Source: Lactobacillus amylolyticus DSM 11664 (lineage in GTDB: Bacteria; Bacillota; Bacilli; Lactobacillales; Lactobacillaceae). From it: DNA of 64,000 bases. The notes beneath the pieces are model-generated. The model did not search any database and had not been told where the DNA came from. It saw only the letters and a program-made list of their open reading frames with translations. Below are positions 47,267 through 56,346 of this stretch, one piece after another. Each line of letters opens with the position of its first letter. The first letter of the stretch is position 1. The translations under genes and the position numbers were made by a program. The stretch is from assembly GCF_000178475.1 (NCBI RefSeq), contig NZ_ADNY01000011.1, positions 6,708-70,707 of the forward strand. The letters are read 5' to 3'.

Positions 47267-47956
47267 ATGAGTTTTGAAAAAATTAAAAATTGGATTATTG
47301 AAAAGAAAAATATTCTATTGATTGTTGGTGCAATTGTAGGCGTCATTTTCTTTTTACAGAAAAATGATCAATCAAATAGCAGCGAAGCTAATACCCTAAT
47401 GTCTGAACAAGAAAAAAGTTCGAGCAGTTTTAGCAGTGCGGCTTCAAGCAGTTCATCCGTTTCTCAGGCAAGCAGCTATTCTTCATCACAAAATAAAGAA
47501 GTTACTTGTGATATTTCTGGTGCTGTAAAGCATCAAGGCGTTTATACCTTAAAAAATGGTGCCAGACTGCAAGAATTGATTGAAGCAGCAGGGGGGTTAA
47601 AAAGCAATGCGCAGCTAAAAGCAATAAACAGGGCCATGACTTTAAAGGATCAAGATAAGATTCATATTCCCTATAAGGGTGAAAAAGTAGATCCGGCAAC
47701 GACCGTTTCTGGGAACAGCACTAGTGAAAAAAATGATGCTTCAAGCAGCAGTTCTAGTGATGGCGAAAAAATAAACATTAATACTGCAAGTGCGGCCGAT
47801 CTGCAAAAATTAAATGGAATTGGAGAAAAAAGAGCAGAACAAATAATTGCTTATCGTGAACAAAATGGCGATTTTAAGAAGATTGAAGATCTAATGCAGG
47901 TCTCAGGAATTGGGGAAAAGACTTTTGCAGCACTCAAAGACCAATTGGCTATTTAA
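47267..47956 (+). CDS. comEA: Competence DNA receptor ComEA
   Basis: A 229-aa membrane-anchored DNA-binding protein that pulls incoming DNA through the wall. It has one N-terminal membrane helix (about residues 14-30), a long serine-rich linker, an SLBB domain (VTCDISGAVKHQGVYTL) and a C-terminal double helix-hairpin-helix (INTASAADLQKLNGIGEKRA). GGGAGG lies 8 bases before the ATG. The 3' end overlaps comEC. Confidence 0.92.
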   Translation: MSFEKIKNWIIEKKNILLIVGAIVGVIFFLQKNDQSNSSEANTLMSEQEKSSSSFSSAASSSSSVSQASSYSSSQNKEVTCDISGAVKHQGVYTLKNGARLQELIEAAGGLKSNAQLKAINRAMTLKDQDKIHIPYKGEKVDPATTVSGNSTSEKNDASSSSSSDGEKININTASAADLQKLNGIGEKRAEQIIAYREQNGDFKKIEDLMQVSGIGEKTFAALKDQLAI

Positions 47957-50207
47957 TTTGCTTCAGCCAGGATATTTGCTGCTTTTTTGTTTTTTGACCG
48001 CCTCGGTTTCAATGCTATTTTTTATAGCTAAAAGCAAGTGTCAGCGAATAATTGTCTGTTTGTTGCTCATATATTTTGGTTATCTGTTATTTAAAAAATA
48101 TGGACAGAATTTATTAGTCTCAGTGGCTTTTTTAGCGATATTTTTCTTATTTGCATTCAAAAATAGTCAAATTAATGAAGTTTCTTTAAATGAAGATACC
48201 GTAGTTAAAGTGTATCCTGATCAAGTTAAGATTAGTGATGACTGGATGTCTGCAACTGGTAGAGTTGGCAAAACTTCAATTTTAATTAGTGGAAAAATTG
48301 CCGCGGAACAAAAGCGCTTGCTAGCATCAGGCAAAACAGTACAAATAAATCATTTAAATGGTGAAGTATCTCAAATATTGCCGGCAACAAATTTAGGAGA
48401 GGTAGATTATCGCAAATACTATGCCGAAAAGAGAATTACTCAAAAAATAGAATTCAAAAATTGTCAGATGCAGCCGGTCAGCTTCGGCTTCAAGGAAAAG
48501 TTGCATCATTTAAGGTTTAATTTGCAACAATATTTTAGCCAGATGCCACCATTGTTGAGCTTTTTTACTAGCGAGTTGCTTTTGGCAGAAAATCCATCTT
48601 CTGATAAAACTATTATGAATAATTATCGTGATCTTGGTATCATCCATTTGCTTAGCATTTCAGGATTGCATGTTGGCATTTATACCTTAGTGATCAGTAC
48701 GATTCTTTATTTACTGAAATTCACTGATCGACAAGTCTTTTTTGTCTGTGTGCTATTTTTATTCATTGGAATTTTCTTAAGTGCTGGACAGGCAGGCTTT
48801 GTGCGCGCTAGTTTGACTTATTTGCTGGAAGAAATCTTTTCTTTGCGCAAATGGAAGATTACAGGATTTGATCTCTTAGGATTAACCTGTCTTATACATT
48901 TGTTGTTTTTGCCACGTTTATTTATGAGCAGTGGAGCTATTTTAAGTTATATATTAGCTTTTGGTTTGCAATTAACCCAAGATAAGCAGGGACTGATGCA
49001 ATCCTTTTTAATGAATCTTTTATTGACGCCATTTCTGCTCTTTTTCTTTTTTCAAGTAAATGTGTTAACAATTATTTTTAATAGTTTGGCAATACCATAT
49101 TTTAATTTTGTGGTGATGCCGGCCTCGTTTTTAAACTTGGTAATTTTTAAGCTAAACCCAAGTTTAAGCTTGAAAATTGAACTGTTGCTAAAGAGTACGG
49201 AAGAAATTATTGGAAAAATTTCGCAAACAAAATTAGGATTAATTGTTTTTGGCAAAATTAATTGGTGGGAATGCTTAATAACTGTGCTGATTGCAATTGT
49301 TTTGATAGCTTATTTATCGAAGAAGAACGCAAAAAGAAAGTGGAAGCTGAGTTTAGCTGCCGGATTAATGGCTACTTATGGAATGGGTTTTTGCTTAATT
49401 CATTTTCCATTAGAAGGTCAGGTTACTTTCATCGATGTTGGACAGGGCGATAGCATTTTAATCACGACGCCATTTCCTAGAAAGGTATATTTGATCGATA
49501 CCGGGGGAAAGCTTAATTTTTCAGGCAAAAAAATCACCCCGCAAGTGAACCGCATAACTTTGCCTTTATTGAAAGCACAGGGAATTAATCAAATTGATGG
49601 CTTGTTTGTTTCCCATCAGGATGCCGATCACGTTGGGGATGTAGGTCCATTGCTGGAGCAAATTAAAGTGAAAAAACTGTATATGGCAAAAGGATTGCTT
49701 AATAATCCATCTTTTTGTAAACGAATTGCCGGTAAAACCAGTCAAACCAAGTTGGTTGAATTGCTGGCGGGGATGCAGATCAAAGAACCCAAGATTAATT
49801 TTCAGGTAGTATATCCTTTTAAGCCCGGTGAGGGGAAAAATGAAGATTCATTATCGCTGACTTTTGAAGTTGCCCATAAACGCTGGCTTTTTACCGGAGA
49901 TTTGGGTCAAGATGGTGAAAAGGAAATTGCAGCAAATTATCCATTAAAAGTTGATTATTTCAAACTGGGCCATCATGGGAGCAAAACTTCTTCTAATCCG
50001 GATTTTTTGAAAGCAATTTCGCCGAGCATGGTTTTTATTTCGGCAGGCAGAAACAATCGCTTTGGTCATCCGCATCAGGAAACCTTGAGCACATTGCGCA
50101 GTTTGCGTATTCCGTGGGCTTCAACACAAGACTGTGGTATGATTAGCTGGTACTATGGCTTTAAAAAGCCTCACTTTGAACGTTTTGTCATGGAGAAAAT
50201 GGAATGA
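47910..50207 (+). CDS. comEC: Competence membrane channel ComEC
   Basis: A 765-aa polytopic protein that forms the pore for single-stranded DNA entry. It has an N-terminal hydrophobic part and soluble OB-like domain, a central competence domain with many helices (HLLSISGLHVGIYTLV) and a C-terminal metallo-beta-lactamase-like domain (VTFIDVGQGDSILI, SHQDADHVGD, LGHHGSKTS). It is full length with no frameshift. The exact start is unsure: TTG at 47910, 47925 or 47958 are all possible, each overlapping or abutting comEA. The first is given. Confidence 0.9.
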   Translation: MGKRLLQHSKTNWLFNLLQPGYLLLFCFLTASVSMLFFIAKSKCQRIIVCLLLIYFGYLLFKKYGQNLLVSVAFLAIFFLFAFKNSQINEVSLNEDTVVKVYPDQVKISDDWMSATGRVGKTSILISGKIAAEQKRLLASGKTVQINHLNGEVSQILPATNLGEVDYRKYYAEKRITQKIEFKNCQMQPVSFGFKEKLHHLRFNLQQYFSQMPPLLSFFTSELLLAENPSSDKTIMNNYRDLGIIHLLSISGLHVGIYTLVISTILYLLKFTDRQVFFVCVLFLFIGIFLSAGQAGFVRASLTYLLEEIFSLRKWKITGFDLLGLTCLIHLLFLPRLFMSSGAILSYILAFGLQLTQDKQGLMQSFLMNLLLTPFLLFFFFQVNVLTIIFNSLAIPYFNFVVMPASFLNLVIFKLNPSLSLKIELLLKSTEEIIGKISQTKLGLIVFGKINWWECLITVLIAIVLIAYLSKKNAKRKWKLSLAAGLMATYGMGFCLIHFPLEGQVTFIDVGQGDSILITTPFPRKVYLIDTGGKLNFSGKKITPQVNRITLPLLKAQGINQIDGLFVSHQDADHVGDVGPLLEQIKVKKLYMAKGLLNNPSFCKRIAGKTSQTKLVELLAGMQIKEPKINFQVVYPFKPGEGKNEDSLSLTFEVAHKRWLFTGDLGQDGEKEIAANYPLKVDYFKLGHHGSKTSSNPDFLKAISPSMVFISAGRNNRFGHPHQETLSTLRSLRIPWASTQDCGMISWYYGFKKPHFERFVMEKME

Positions 50208-51190
50208 ATTTACTTTCTTTATTTAAGAATACGAATAACAATAATCCGCATACGCTAATATGGGGAGACGATGATTTCCTGAATGATTATTTGGCTCGTT
50301 CATATGTAAAAGATGAGCGTTTTGCTTCTTTAGATCATGTAATTGTTGATTGTGAAAATGATGGCCTTGACGAACTGATTGCTGCTTTGACCGAATCAAG
50401 CCTTTTTTCCAATCAAAAAATTATTACGGTTAAACAGCCATTCTTTTTAACAACTAAGGTTGCCAAAAAATATCAAAAGCAGCTAAAACAGCTGCAGGAT
50501 ATTTTTTCTCATTTGAAAGAATTGGAAGATGTTGTTGTAATTGTTGCTTCATATGAAAAAATTGACCGGCGTAAAAAATTAACCAAAACAATCATGGGAT
50601 CATTTAATGTAGTTGAACCCCTTGTTAGACCATATGAGGTAGCAGCAATTGCGAAGGCGCTCATAAAAGCGGAGGGATATACAATTTCTCAGTCTGCGTT
50701 GCAGATTTTAGTAGAGCGCAGCGATCAAGTGATGGACACGATCTTAAGTAATTATGAAAAGCTGAAAATGGCTTGTGTGGACAAAAAAATCACAGAAGAA
50801 GCCGTTAAAACGAATGTTGATCTATCGCTAGCTCAAAATATTTTTGCAATTCTAGAGGCAGCCTTAAATCATAACTATCAAGAAGCAATTATCAGATTAA
50901 ATGATCAGTTGCGCGAAGGTACGAATGCAATTCAATTGCTGGCTGTTTTTGAAAATCAAATCGAACTTCTACTGGTTGTAAAAATTTTGGCAAAACGAGG
51001 AAGAAGCGAACCGCAAATAGTTAAAGAATTAGGCGTACATCCATATCGAGTTAAGCTCGCACTTAGAAGCCGGATTCAAATTAACAAATTAGAAAATCTT
51101 TTAGCAGAGGCAATTAAGCTGGAATATAACTATAAAAATGGAAATTATCATGACGATAACTTTATTAAAATGTATATTTTGAATGTTTAG
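50204..51190 (+). CDS. holA: DNA polymerase III delta subunit
   Basis: Clamp-loader subunit that opens the sliding clamp. It is 328 aa with the AAA+-like N-terminal fold lacking a Walker motif, as usual for delta (WGDDDFLNDYLA), the central VVDCENDGLDELI region and C-terminal helices (AIQLLAVFENQIELLL). It overlaps comEC by four bases. The comEC-holA-rpsT order is conserved in Firmicutes. Confidence 0.93.
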   Translation: MNLLSLFKNTNNNNPHTLIWGDDDFLNDYLARSYVKDERFASLDHVIVDCENDGLDELIAALTESSLFSNQKIITVKQPFFLTTKVAKKYQKQLKQLQDIFSHLKELEDVVVIVASYEKIDRRKKLTKTIMGSFNVVEPLVRPYEVAAIAKALIKAEGYTISQSALQILVERSDQVMDTILSNYEKLKMACVDKKITEEAVKTNVDLSLAQNIFAILEAALNHNYQEAIIRLNDQLREGTNAIQLLAVFENQIELLLVVKILAKRGRSEPQIVKELGVHPYRVKLALRSRIQINKLENLLAEAIKLEYNYKNGNYHDDNFIKMYILNV

Positions 51191-51195
51191 AAATA

Positions 51196-51236
51196 AAAAA
51201 AGAAGGCCAGGGGCGTTAACCTCTGACCTTCTTTTG
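51196..51236. terminator. Bidirectional terminator between holA and rpsT
   Basis: AAGAAGGCCAGGGG on the left pairs with CCTCTGACCTTCTT on the right (one mismatch, one G-U) with A and T runs on the two sides. It serves holA on the plus strand and rpsT on the minus strand. Confidence 0.85.
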
Positions 51237-51244
51237 GTTTTTAA

Positions 51245-51496
51245 TTACTTAGCTAATTTGCTCAAACGACTCTTATCACGAGAAGCTTTGTTCTTGTGGA
51301 TCAAACCCTTTGAAACGGCCTTGTCCAAAGCCTTTTCTGCTTCTATGCGTAACTTGGAGGCGTCTTCTTCGCCAGCTTCTGCGGCAGCCTTGAACTTCTT
51401 AACAGCAGTTCTTAACTTGTTTAATTGAGCAGCATTACGTTTGTTAGCAGCGTTTTGAGTTTTAACACGCTTAATAGCTGATTTAATTTGTGGCAT
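51245..51496 (-). CDS. rpsT: 30S ribosomal protein S20
   Basis: An 83-aa, very basic, all-helical protein that binds 16S rRNA early in assembly. It starts [21 protein letters not shown] and ends [16 protein letters not shown] lies 8 bases before ATG 51496; three extra codons upstream (GTG start) are rejected. It is divergent from rpsO and convergent with holA. Confidence 0.96.
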   Translation of the reverse strand: MPQIKSAIKRVKTQNAANKRNAAQLNKLRTAVKKFKAAAEAGEEDASKLRIEAEKALDKAVSKGLIHKNKASRDKSRLSKLAK

Positions 51497-51574
51497 CAAA
51501 TTCACCTCCGGATAATGACTTTTTACTTAATTGATTATACTTAAGAATAAAGCTCGATGCAAGGTAAATTATAC

Positions 51575-51602
51575 TTGCTTTTTAAAAAAATAATTGTATC
51601 AT
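51575..51602 (+). promoter_or_regulatory. Promoter of rpsO
   Basis: TTGCTT (51575-51580) and TATCAT (51597-51602) are 16 bases apart. The transcript would begin near 51609, at the 5' side of the leader hairpin. Confidence 0.6.
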
Positions 51603-51608
51603 AGTAAA

Positions 51609-51700
51609 TGTTGTGAACCATTGACGCTGTTTTTTTGCTCACACCTGACGATTAACGTTGTCAATGGCAATTATTTTTAATTTTTGAAAGGTGAAAATTT
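51609..51700 (+). promoter_or_regulatory. Structured rpsO leader, possible S15 autoregulation site
   Basis: CCATTGAC (51618-51625) pairs perfectly with GTCAATGG (51660-51667), closing a 34-base loop that contains further short pairings. S15 is known to bind its own mRNA leader in several bacteria, including Bacillus relatives, and to repress its translation. The position just after the promoter and before the ribosome-binding site fits this. No match to a specific leader class could be tested. Confidence 0.6.
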
Positions 51701-51970
51701 ATGGCAATTTCAAAAGAAAAGAAAGACCAACTTATTAAAGAATACGCAACCCACGAAGGTGACACTGGTTCTGTTGAAGTACAAGTTGCACTTTTAACTG
51801 AAGATATCAATAACTTGACTGATCACATGAAGAGTCACAAGCATGACCACCACTCATACGTTGGTTTGCTTAAGAAGATTGGTCACCGTCGTAACTTGCT
51901 TCGTTACTTACAAGATAACGATCTTGACCGTTACCGTGCATTGATCAAGAAGTTAGGTTTGCGTCGTTAA
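51701..51970 (+). CDS. rpsO: 30S ribosomal protein S15
   Basis: An 89-aa primary binder of the central domain of 16S rRNA. Conserved elements are visible: [19 protein letters not shown], the [20 protein letters not shown] region that contacts the three-way junction, and [16 protein letters not shown] at the end. AAAGGTG precedes the ATG. It is followed by a terminator and then rnjB. Confidence 0.97.
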   Translation: MAISKEKKDQLIKEYATHEGDTGSVEVQVALLTEDINNLTDHMKSHKHDHHSYVGLLKKIGHRRNLLRYLQDNDLDRYRALIKKLGLRR

Positions 51971-51990
51971 TCTTAACTTTAGAAAATCAT

Positions 51991-52027
51991 AGAAAGCTAG
52001 TCCTTTTGGGACTAGCTTTCTTGTTTT
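51991..52027 (+). terminator. Rho-independent terminator after rpsO
   Basis: AGAAAGCTAGTCC (51991-52003) pairs perfectly with GGACTAGCTTTCT (52009-52021) around a TTTTG loop, then a T-rich tail. Confidence 0.92.
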
Positions 52028-52139
52028 TGTCATCTATATATCTTTTATGCTAAAATTAATAAATACTATAAGTTCGTTTTGATCGTAAGATCCTTAAAAA
52101 TGAAAAATCACAAATTAAATAAAGAGAAAAGGAAGTAAA

Positions 52140-53993
52140 ATGGCTGATCAAATTAAAATTATGATTTTGAGTGGCGTACGTGAACAAGGAAAGGATATGT
52201 TCGCTGTTCAAGTCAACGATGAAATATTTGTTTTAGATGCGGGATTAAAGTACCCAGATAGTTCTTTATTCGGGATTGATGTTGTAATTCCTGATTTAGA
52301 CTTCTTTGAGCAATATGGTGACCGGGTTGCAGGAATTTTCTTAACTCACGGTCATGCTGATTCAATTGGAGCACTGCCTTATATTTTGCGCAAATATGAT
52401 ATTCCTGTCTTCGGTTCACAATTGACGATTGAATTAGCAAAAATCGACGTTAAGCGCGAGAATAAAAAGCTTAAAAATAGTCTGTTTCATGTCATTGATG
52501 CTCATACTGAAATTGATTTCAAAAATGCCAGCATCTCATTTTTCCATACAACGCACTCAATTGCTGACTCATTGGGAATTGTTGTTCATACTCCTGCCGG
52601 TGAAGTGGTTTATACAGGTGACTTTAAATTTGATCCATCCGCAGCACCAAATTATCGGACCGATATGGATCGCTTGGCTGAAATTGAAACTAAACATGTT
52701 TTGGCATTATTAAGCGATTCCTCTAATGCAGAAGCTTGGTTCCCAAGTGCATCGGAACAGGATTTGGAAAAATACGTAACCGATGTCTTTAGAAACGCTA
52801 AAGGTCGAATTATTGTTGCAGCTAAGGCTTCAAACCTTAATAGAGTGCAAGAAGTACTCAATGCGGCAGCTGCTACAGGTCGAAGAGTGCTTTTAACTGG
52901 CCGTGATTTTGCTAAAATCGTTCGGACAGCTATGAAATTAGGTTATCTCGATGTTCCTGATGGCCTTTTAATGAGAGTAAAAGACCTTAAGACAACACCT
53001 GATGATAAGACAGTTATTTTGGAAACCGGTCGGATGGGTGATCCTTTGAATTCATTGCAAAAAATGGCAAATAAGCGCCACAGTATGATTCGAATTCATA
53101 AAGGAGATTTGGTCTTTATTGCTACGACACCATCACACGCCGTTGAGACAATGGTGGCTGAAACTAGCGATATGGTTTACCGTGCAGGCGGAACAGTAAT
53201 TCAGCTTGGTCGTGATAAGCATACTAGCGGCCACGCAACTGGAAGAGATTTGCAACTGCTAATCGATATTCTTAAGCCTGATTTCTTATTCCCAGTTATT
53301 GGTGAATATCGTTTAATGGAAATTCATAAGAACTTGGCAATTAAGACAGGAATGAAGAAAGAAGACGTCTTTATTTCTAAGAACGGCGATTGCTATAATT
53401 ATGATTTCAAGAAAAAGCGCTTCTATTTAACTGATCCGGTTCCTGGTGAGGATACTATGATTGATGGTTCCGGAGTAGGTGACGTAGGTAATATTGTTTT
53501 ACGTGATCGTGAAATCTTATCAGACGATGGTATTTTTCTTGCGGTTGTAACAATTGACCGCAAGAAGGAAAAGATTGTGGCTAGACCTCAAGTAACCAGT
53601 CGCGGATTTGTTTATATCAAGGCAAATCATAAGTTAATGCACGATTCAATTGAAGTTATTGAGAAAGCAATCAACAATAACTTTGAACATAAGAAGTTTG
53701 ATTGGACTGAATTAAAGCAAGATGTAAGAAATGATCTTGAAAAGTTCTTGTACAAGCAAACAAATCTACGCCCTGTAGTTTTGCCGGTTGTGATGGAAGT
53801 CAACCAAAATCGCCACCGTGCTATGCAGAAGCTTAAAGAAAATAAGACGGATAACAATACGCAAGGTGAGAATGGCACACCAAATAAGCGTAAGAATTCT
53901 CGTAGTTCACAAAATCATAAAGCCGTTAAACCAAGAAAATGGAAAATAGTTAAAAAGAATTCTAAGCCAACAAAGGAAACGAAGGATAATTAA
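52140..53993 (+). CDS. rnjB: Ribonuclease J2-type paralog
   Basis: A 617-aa beta-CASP protein. The metal motif reads HGHADS (H70, H72, D74, S75) where the active enzyme has HGHEDH, so one zinc ligand is lost, as in RNase J2 proteins that mainly support J1 in a complex. The rest of the fold is complete (FPVIGEYRL late motif). The last 50 residues are a basic, asparagine- and lysine-rich tail absent from J1. AAAGGAAG precedes the ATG. The rpsO-rnjB order is typical of lactobacilli. Confidence 0.92.
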   Translation: MADQIKIMILSGVREQGKDMFAVQVNDEIFVLDAGLKYPDSSLFGIDVVIPDLDFFEQYGDRVAGIFLTHGHADSIGALPYILRKYDIPVFGSQLTIELAKIDVKRENKKLKNSLFHVIDAHTEIDFKNASISFFHTTHSIADSLGIVVHTPAGEVVYTGDFKFDPSAAPNYRTDMDRLAEIETKHVLALLSDSSNAEAWFPSASEQDLEKYVTDVFRNAKGRIIVAAKASNLNRVQEVLNAAAATGRRVLLTGRDFAKIVRTAMKLGYLDVPDGLLMRVKDLKTTPDDKTVILETGRMGDPLNSLQKMANKRHSMIRIHKGDLVFIATTPSHAVETMVAETSDMVYRAGGTVIQLGRDKHTSGHATGRDLQLLIDILKPDFLFPVIGEYRLMEIHKNLAIKTGMKKEDVFISKNGDCYNYDFKKKRFYLTDPVPGEDTMIDGSGVGDVGNIVLRDREILSDDGIFLAVVTIDRKKEKIVARPQVTSRGFVYIKANHKLMHDSIEVIEKAINNNFEHKKFDWTELKQDVRNDLEKFLYKQTNLRPVVLPVVMEVNQNRHRAMQKLKENKTDNNTQGENGTPNKRKNSRSSQNHKAVKPRKWKIVKKNSKPTKETKDN

Positions 53994-54826
53994 TGACGAC
54001 GTTGAGCCAAAAAAACTTGTTAAAGTTAGCTCAGGAAGATGAAGAAAAGGGCCAGATTTCTAATGCTATTCAACTTTTGGAAGAAGCATTGTCTTATGGT
54101 CGTTCGTCAGAAATTGTGATGTCGCTATGTCGGCTGTATCGCAAAAATAACCAAGAAGATCAGGCATACACCCTAATAAAGGAAGAACCTGATCTTTTTT
54201 CTGAGCCAGAAATATTTGAAGAATACAATAAAATCTTAGCAGCCAACCATTATTTGATTGAAGCATTACAAATTGAGAATCTTTTAGGCAAAAAAATGCC
54301 AATCAAAGTTTTTCCGGAAAAGTTAGATGCTCAGAATAATTTGATGCAGAAATTCAAAAGTAAAAAAGAAGTCAGTCAGTTTGATTACCAAAGCTTGCTT
54401 AAACTGGATTTGGTTAATTATAAAAATTTTGCTCAAAGTCTTTTACTAGACCCAACGCAGAATTTCGCTGTTAGACTTTGTTTATGCGAAGATTTTGTTA
54501 GATTAGGAATAAGCGATAGAATTCAAGTTTGGGCCCTTGGACAAGTCGAAGAATTCATTCCCAAAGAAACAGAGCTTTTAGAAAAAACAACGGTTTATCG
54601 TGAAGTTATCGGCGGAATCGGGGATCGCTTTAGAAACAATCCAAGTCAACTGCCATTAATGTTAGGCGAAACAAACATCGTGTTAGGCAGTCTTTACCCT
54701 AAACTGAACAAATATATTAAAGATACGGATAGCTTTACTAGCGATTTGATTTCGTATCTTGAAACTAAGGACGGTCGAACACATCAGAAACTTCTTGACC
54801 GCGTTTATGCAAATTTACCAAAATAA
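53993..54826 (+). CDS. TPR-like hypothetical protein
   Basis: A 277-aa soluble, helical protein. The N-terminal 100 residues look like TPR units (GQISNAIQLLEEALSYGRSSE). The remainder is unlike anything I can name. It overlaps the rnjB stop by one base, so it is probably made with rnjB, and similar genes lie between rnjB and tuf in lactobacilli. No catalytic motif is seen. Confidence 0.7.
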   Translation: MTTLSQKNLLKLAQEDEEKGQISNAIQLLEEALSYGRSSEIVMSLCRLYRKNNQEDQAYTLIKEEPDLFSEPEIFEEYNKILAANHYLIEALQIENLLGKKMPIKVFPEKLDAQNNLMQKFKSKKEVSQFDYQSLLKLDLVNYKNFAQSLLLDPTQNFAVRLCLCEDFVRLGISDRIQVWALGQVEEFIPKETELLEKTTVYREVIGGIGDRFRNNPSQLPLMLGETNIVLGSLYPKLNKYIKDTDSFTSDLISYLETKDGRTHQKLLDRVYANLPK

Positions 54827-54840
54827 TTTTTGCAAAAAGG

Positions 54841-54868
54841 TTTACTTTTTAAATCTATTTAGTATAAT
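54841..54868 (+). promoter_or_regulatory. Promoter of tuf
   Basis: TTTACT (54841-54846) and TATAAT (54863-54868) are 16 bases apart. The start would be near 54875, giving a leader of about 135 bases. Confidence 0.7.
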
Positions 54869-54880
54869 TAGCTAAGGTTG

Positions 54881-54980
54881 TTTTCATTAGGGCATAGCAC
54901 TAGCATTTTTTACTAGGCATTTGCCGATGAAAGTAGTACAATATTCAACAGAGAATTATCCGTTAACTTATCTCAACGGA
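54881..54980 (+). promoter_or_regulatory. Structured leader of tuf with two hairpins
   Basis: A long arm pairs TTTCAT (54882-54887) with ATGAAA (54927-54932), GGCA (54891-54894) with TGCC (54922-54925), and CTAG (54900-54903) with CTAG (54913-54916). A second hairpin pairs TCCGTT (54959-54964) with AACGGA (54975-54980), about 18 bases before the ribosome-binding site. No T run follows, so stability or translation control is more likely than termination. Confidence 0.5.
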
Positions 54981-55011
54981 CTTCTTGCAAATTTACAGGA
55001 GGGTCATTTTA

Positions 55012-56202
55012 ATGGCAGAAAAAGAACATTATGTTAGAACTAAGCCACACGTAAACATTGGTACTATCGGTCACGTTGACCACGGTAAGACTACTTTGAC
55101 AGCAGCTATCACTACTGTTTTGGCAAAAAAAGGTCTGGCAAAAGCTGAAGACTATCACCAAATCGATGCTGCTCCAGAAGAAAAGGAACGTGGTATTACT
55201 ATTAACACCGCCCACGTAGAATACGAAACTGAATATCGTCACTACGCTCACATGGACGCTCCAGGTCACGCCGACTACATCAAGAACATGATTACTGGTG
55301 CTGCACAAATGGATGGTGCCATCTTGGTTGTTGCCGCAACTGATGGTCCAATGCCACAGACTCGTGAGCACATCTTGCTTGCTCGTCAGGTTGGTGTTCA
55401 ATACATCGTTGTATTCTTGAACAAGTGTGATTTGGTTGATGATCCAGAACTTATCGACTTGGTGGAAATGGAAGTTCGTGACTTGTTAACTGAGTACGAT
55501 TACCCTGGTGACGACATTCCAGTTGTTCGTGGTTCAGCTTTGAAGGCTTTACAAGGTGACAAGGAAGCTCAAGATCAAATCTTGAAGTTGATGGAAGTTG
55601 TTGATGAATACATCCCAACTCCAGAACGTCAAACTGATAAGCCATTCTTGATGCCAGTTGAAGACGTATTTACTATTACTGGTCGTGGTACTGTTGCTTC
55701 TGGTCGTATTGACCGTGGTACTGTTAAGATCGGTGACGAAGTTGAAATCGTTGGTTTGGTAGACAAGGTTCTTAAGTCAGTTGTTACTGGTTTGGAAATG
55801 TTCCACAAGACTTTGGACGTGGGTGAAGCCGGCGATAACGTTGGTATCTTACTTCGTGGTATTAACCGTGACCAAGTTGTTCGTGGTCAAGTATTGGCTG
55901 CACCTGGCTCAATTAAAACCCACAAGGAATTCAAGGGTCAAGTTTATATCTTGAAGAAAGAAGAAGGTGGACGTCACACCCCATTCTTCTCAGATTACCG
56001 TCCACAATTCTACTTCCACACCACTGATATCACTGGTGAAATCGAATTGCCAGAAGGTACTGAAATGGTTATGCCTGGTGATAACACAGAATTTACTGTT
56101 AAGTTAATCAAGCCAGCTGCCATCGAAAAGGGTACTAAGTTCACTATTCGTGAAGGTGGTCGTACCGTTGGTGCTGGTCAGGTTACTGAAATCCTTGACT
56201 AA
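55012..56202 (+). CDS. tuf: Elongation factor Tu
   Basis: GTPase that brings aminoacyl-tRNA to the ribosome. It is 396 aa: G1 GHVDHGKT at residues 20-27, [13 protein letters not shown] and NKCD in the G domain, then two beta-barrel domains. Codon use is strongly biased towards preferred codons, as expected for the most abundant protein. ATG 55012 follows AGGAGGG; the in-frame ATG at 54985 would add an unrelated leader. It stands alone between promoter and terminator. Confidence 0.98.
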   Translation: MAEKEHYVRTKPHVNIGTIGHVDHGKTTLTAAITTVLAKKGLAKAEDYHQIDAAPEEKERGITINTAHVEYETEYRHYAHMDAPGHADYIKNMITGAAQMDGAILVVAATDGPMPQTREHILLARQVGVQYIVVFLNKCDLVDDPELIDLVEMEVRDLLTEYDYPGDDIPVVRGSALKALQGDKEAQDQILKLMEVVDEYIPTPERQTDKPFLMPVEDVFTITGRGTVASGRIDRGTVKIGDEVEIVGLVDKVLKSVVTGLEMFHKTLDVGEAGDNVGILLRGINRDQVVRGQVLAAPGSIKTHKEFKGQVYILKKEEGGRHTPFFSDYRPQFYFHTTDITGEIELPEGTEMVMPGDNTEFTVKLIKPAAIEKGTKFTIREGGRTVGAGQVTEILD

Positions 56203-56218
56203 TTTCTAACGATATAGC

Positions 56219-56256
56219 AAAAAGATGTACTTCTGGAAAGAAGTGCATCTTTTTTT
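56219..56256 (+). terminator. Rho-independent terminator after tuf
   Basis: AAAAAGATGTACTTC pairs with GAAGTGCATCTTTTT (one G-U) around TGGAAA, followed by T7. Confidence 0.93.
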
Positions 56257-56346
56257 GCTCAAAATTTGTTTTTTGTTTCCTTTTAAGGTAAGATAACTTA
56301 GTATGCAAGTAGCAAACTCAAACTTGACATTGGAGGTATTTAATTA

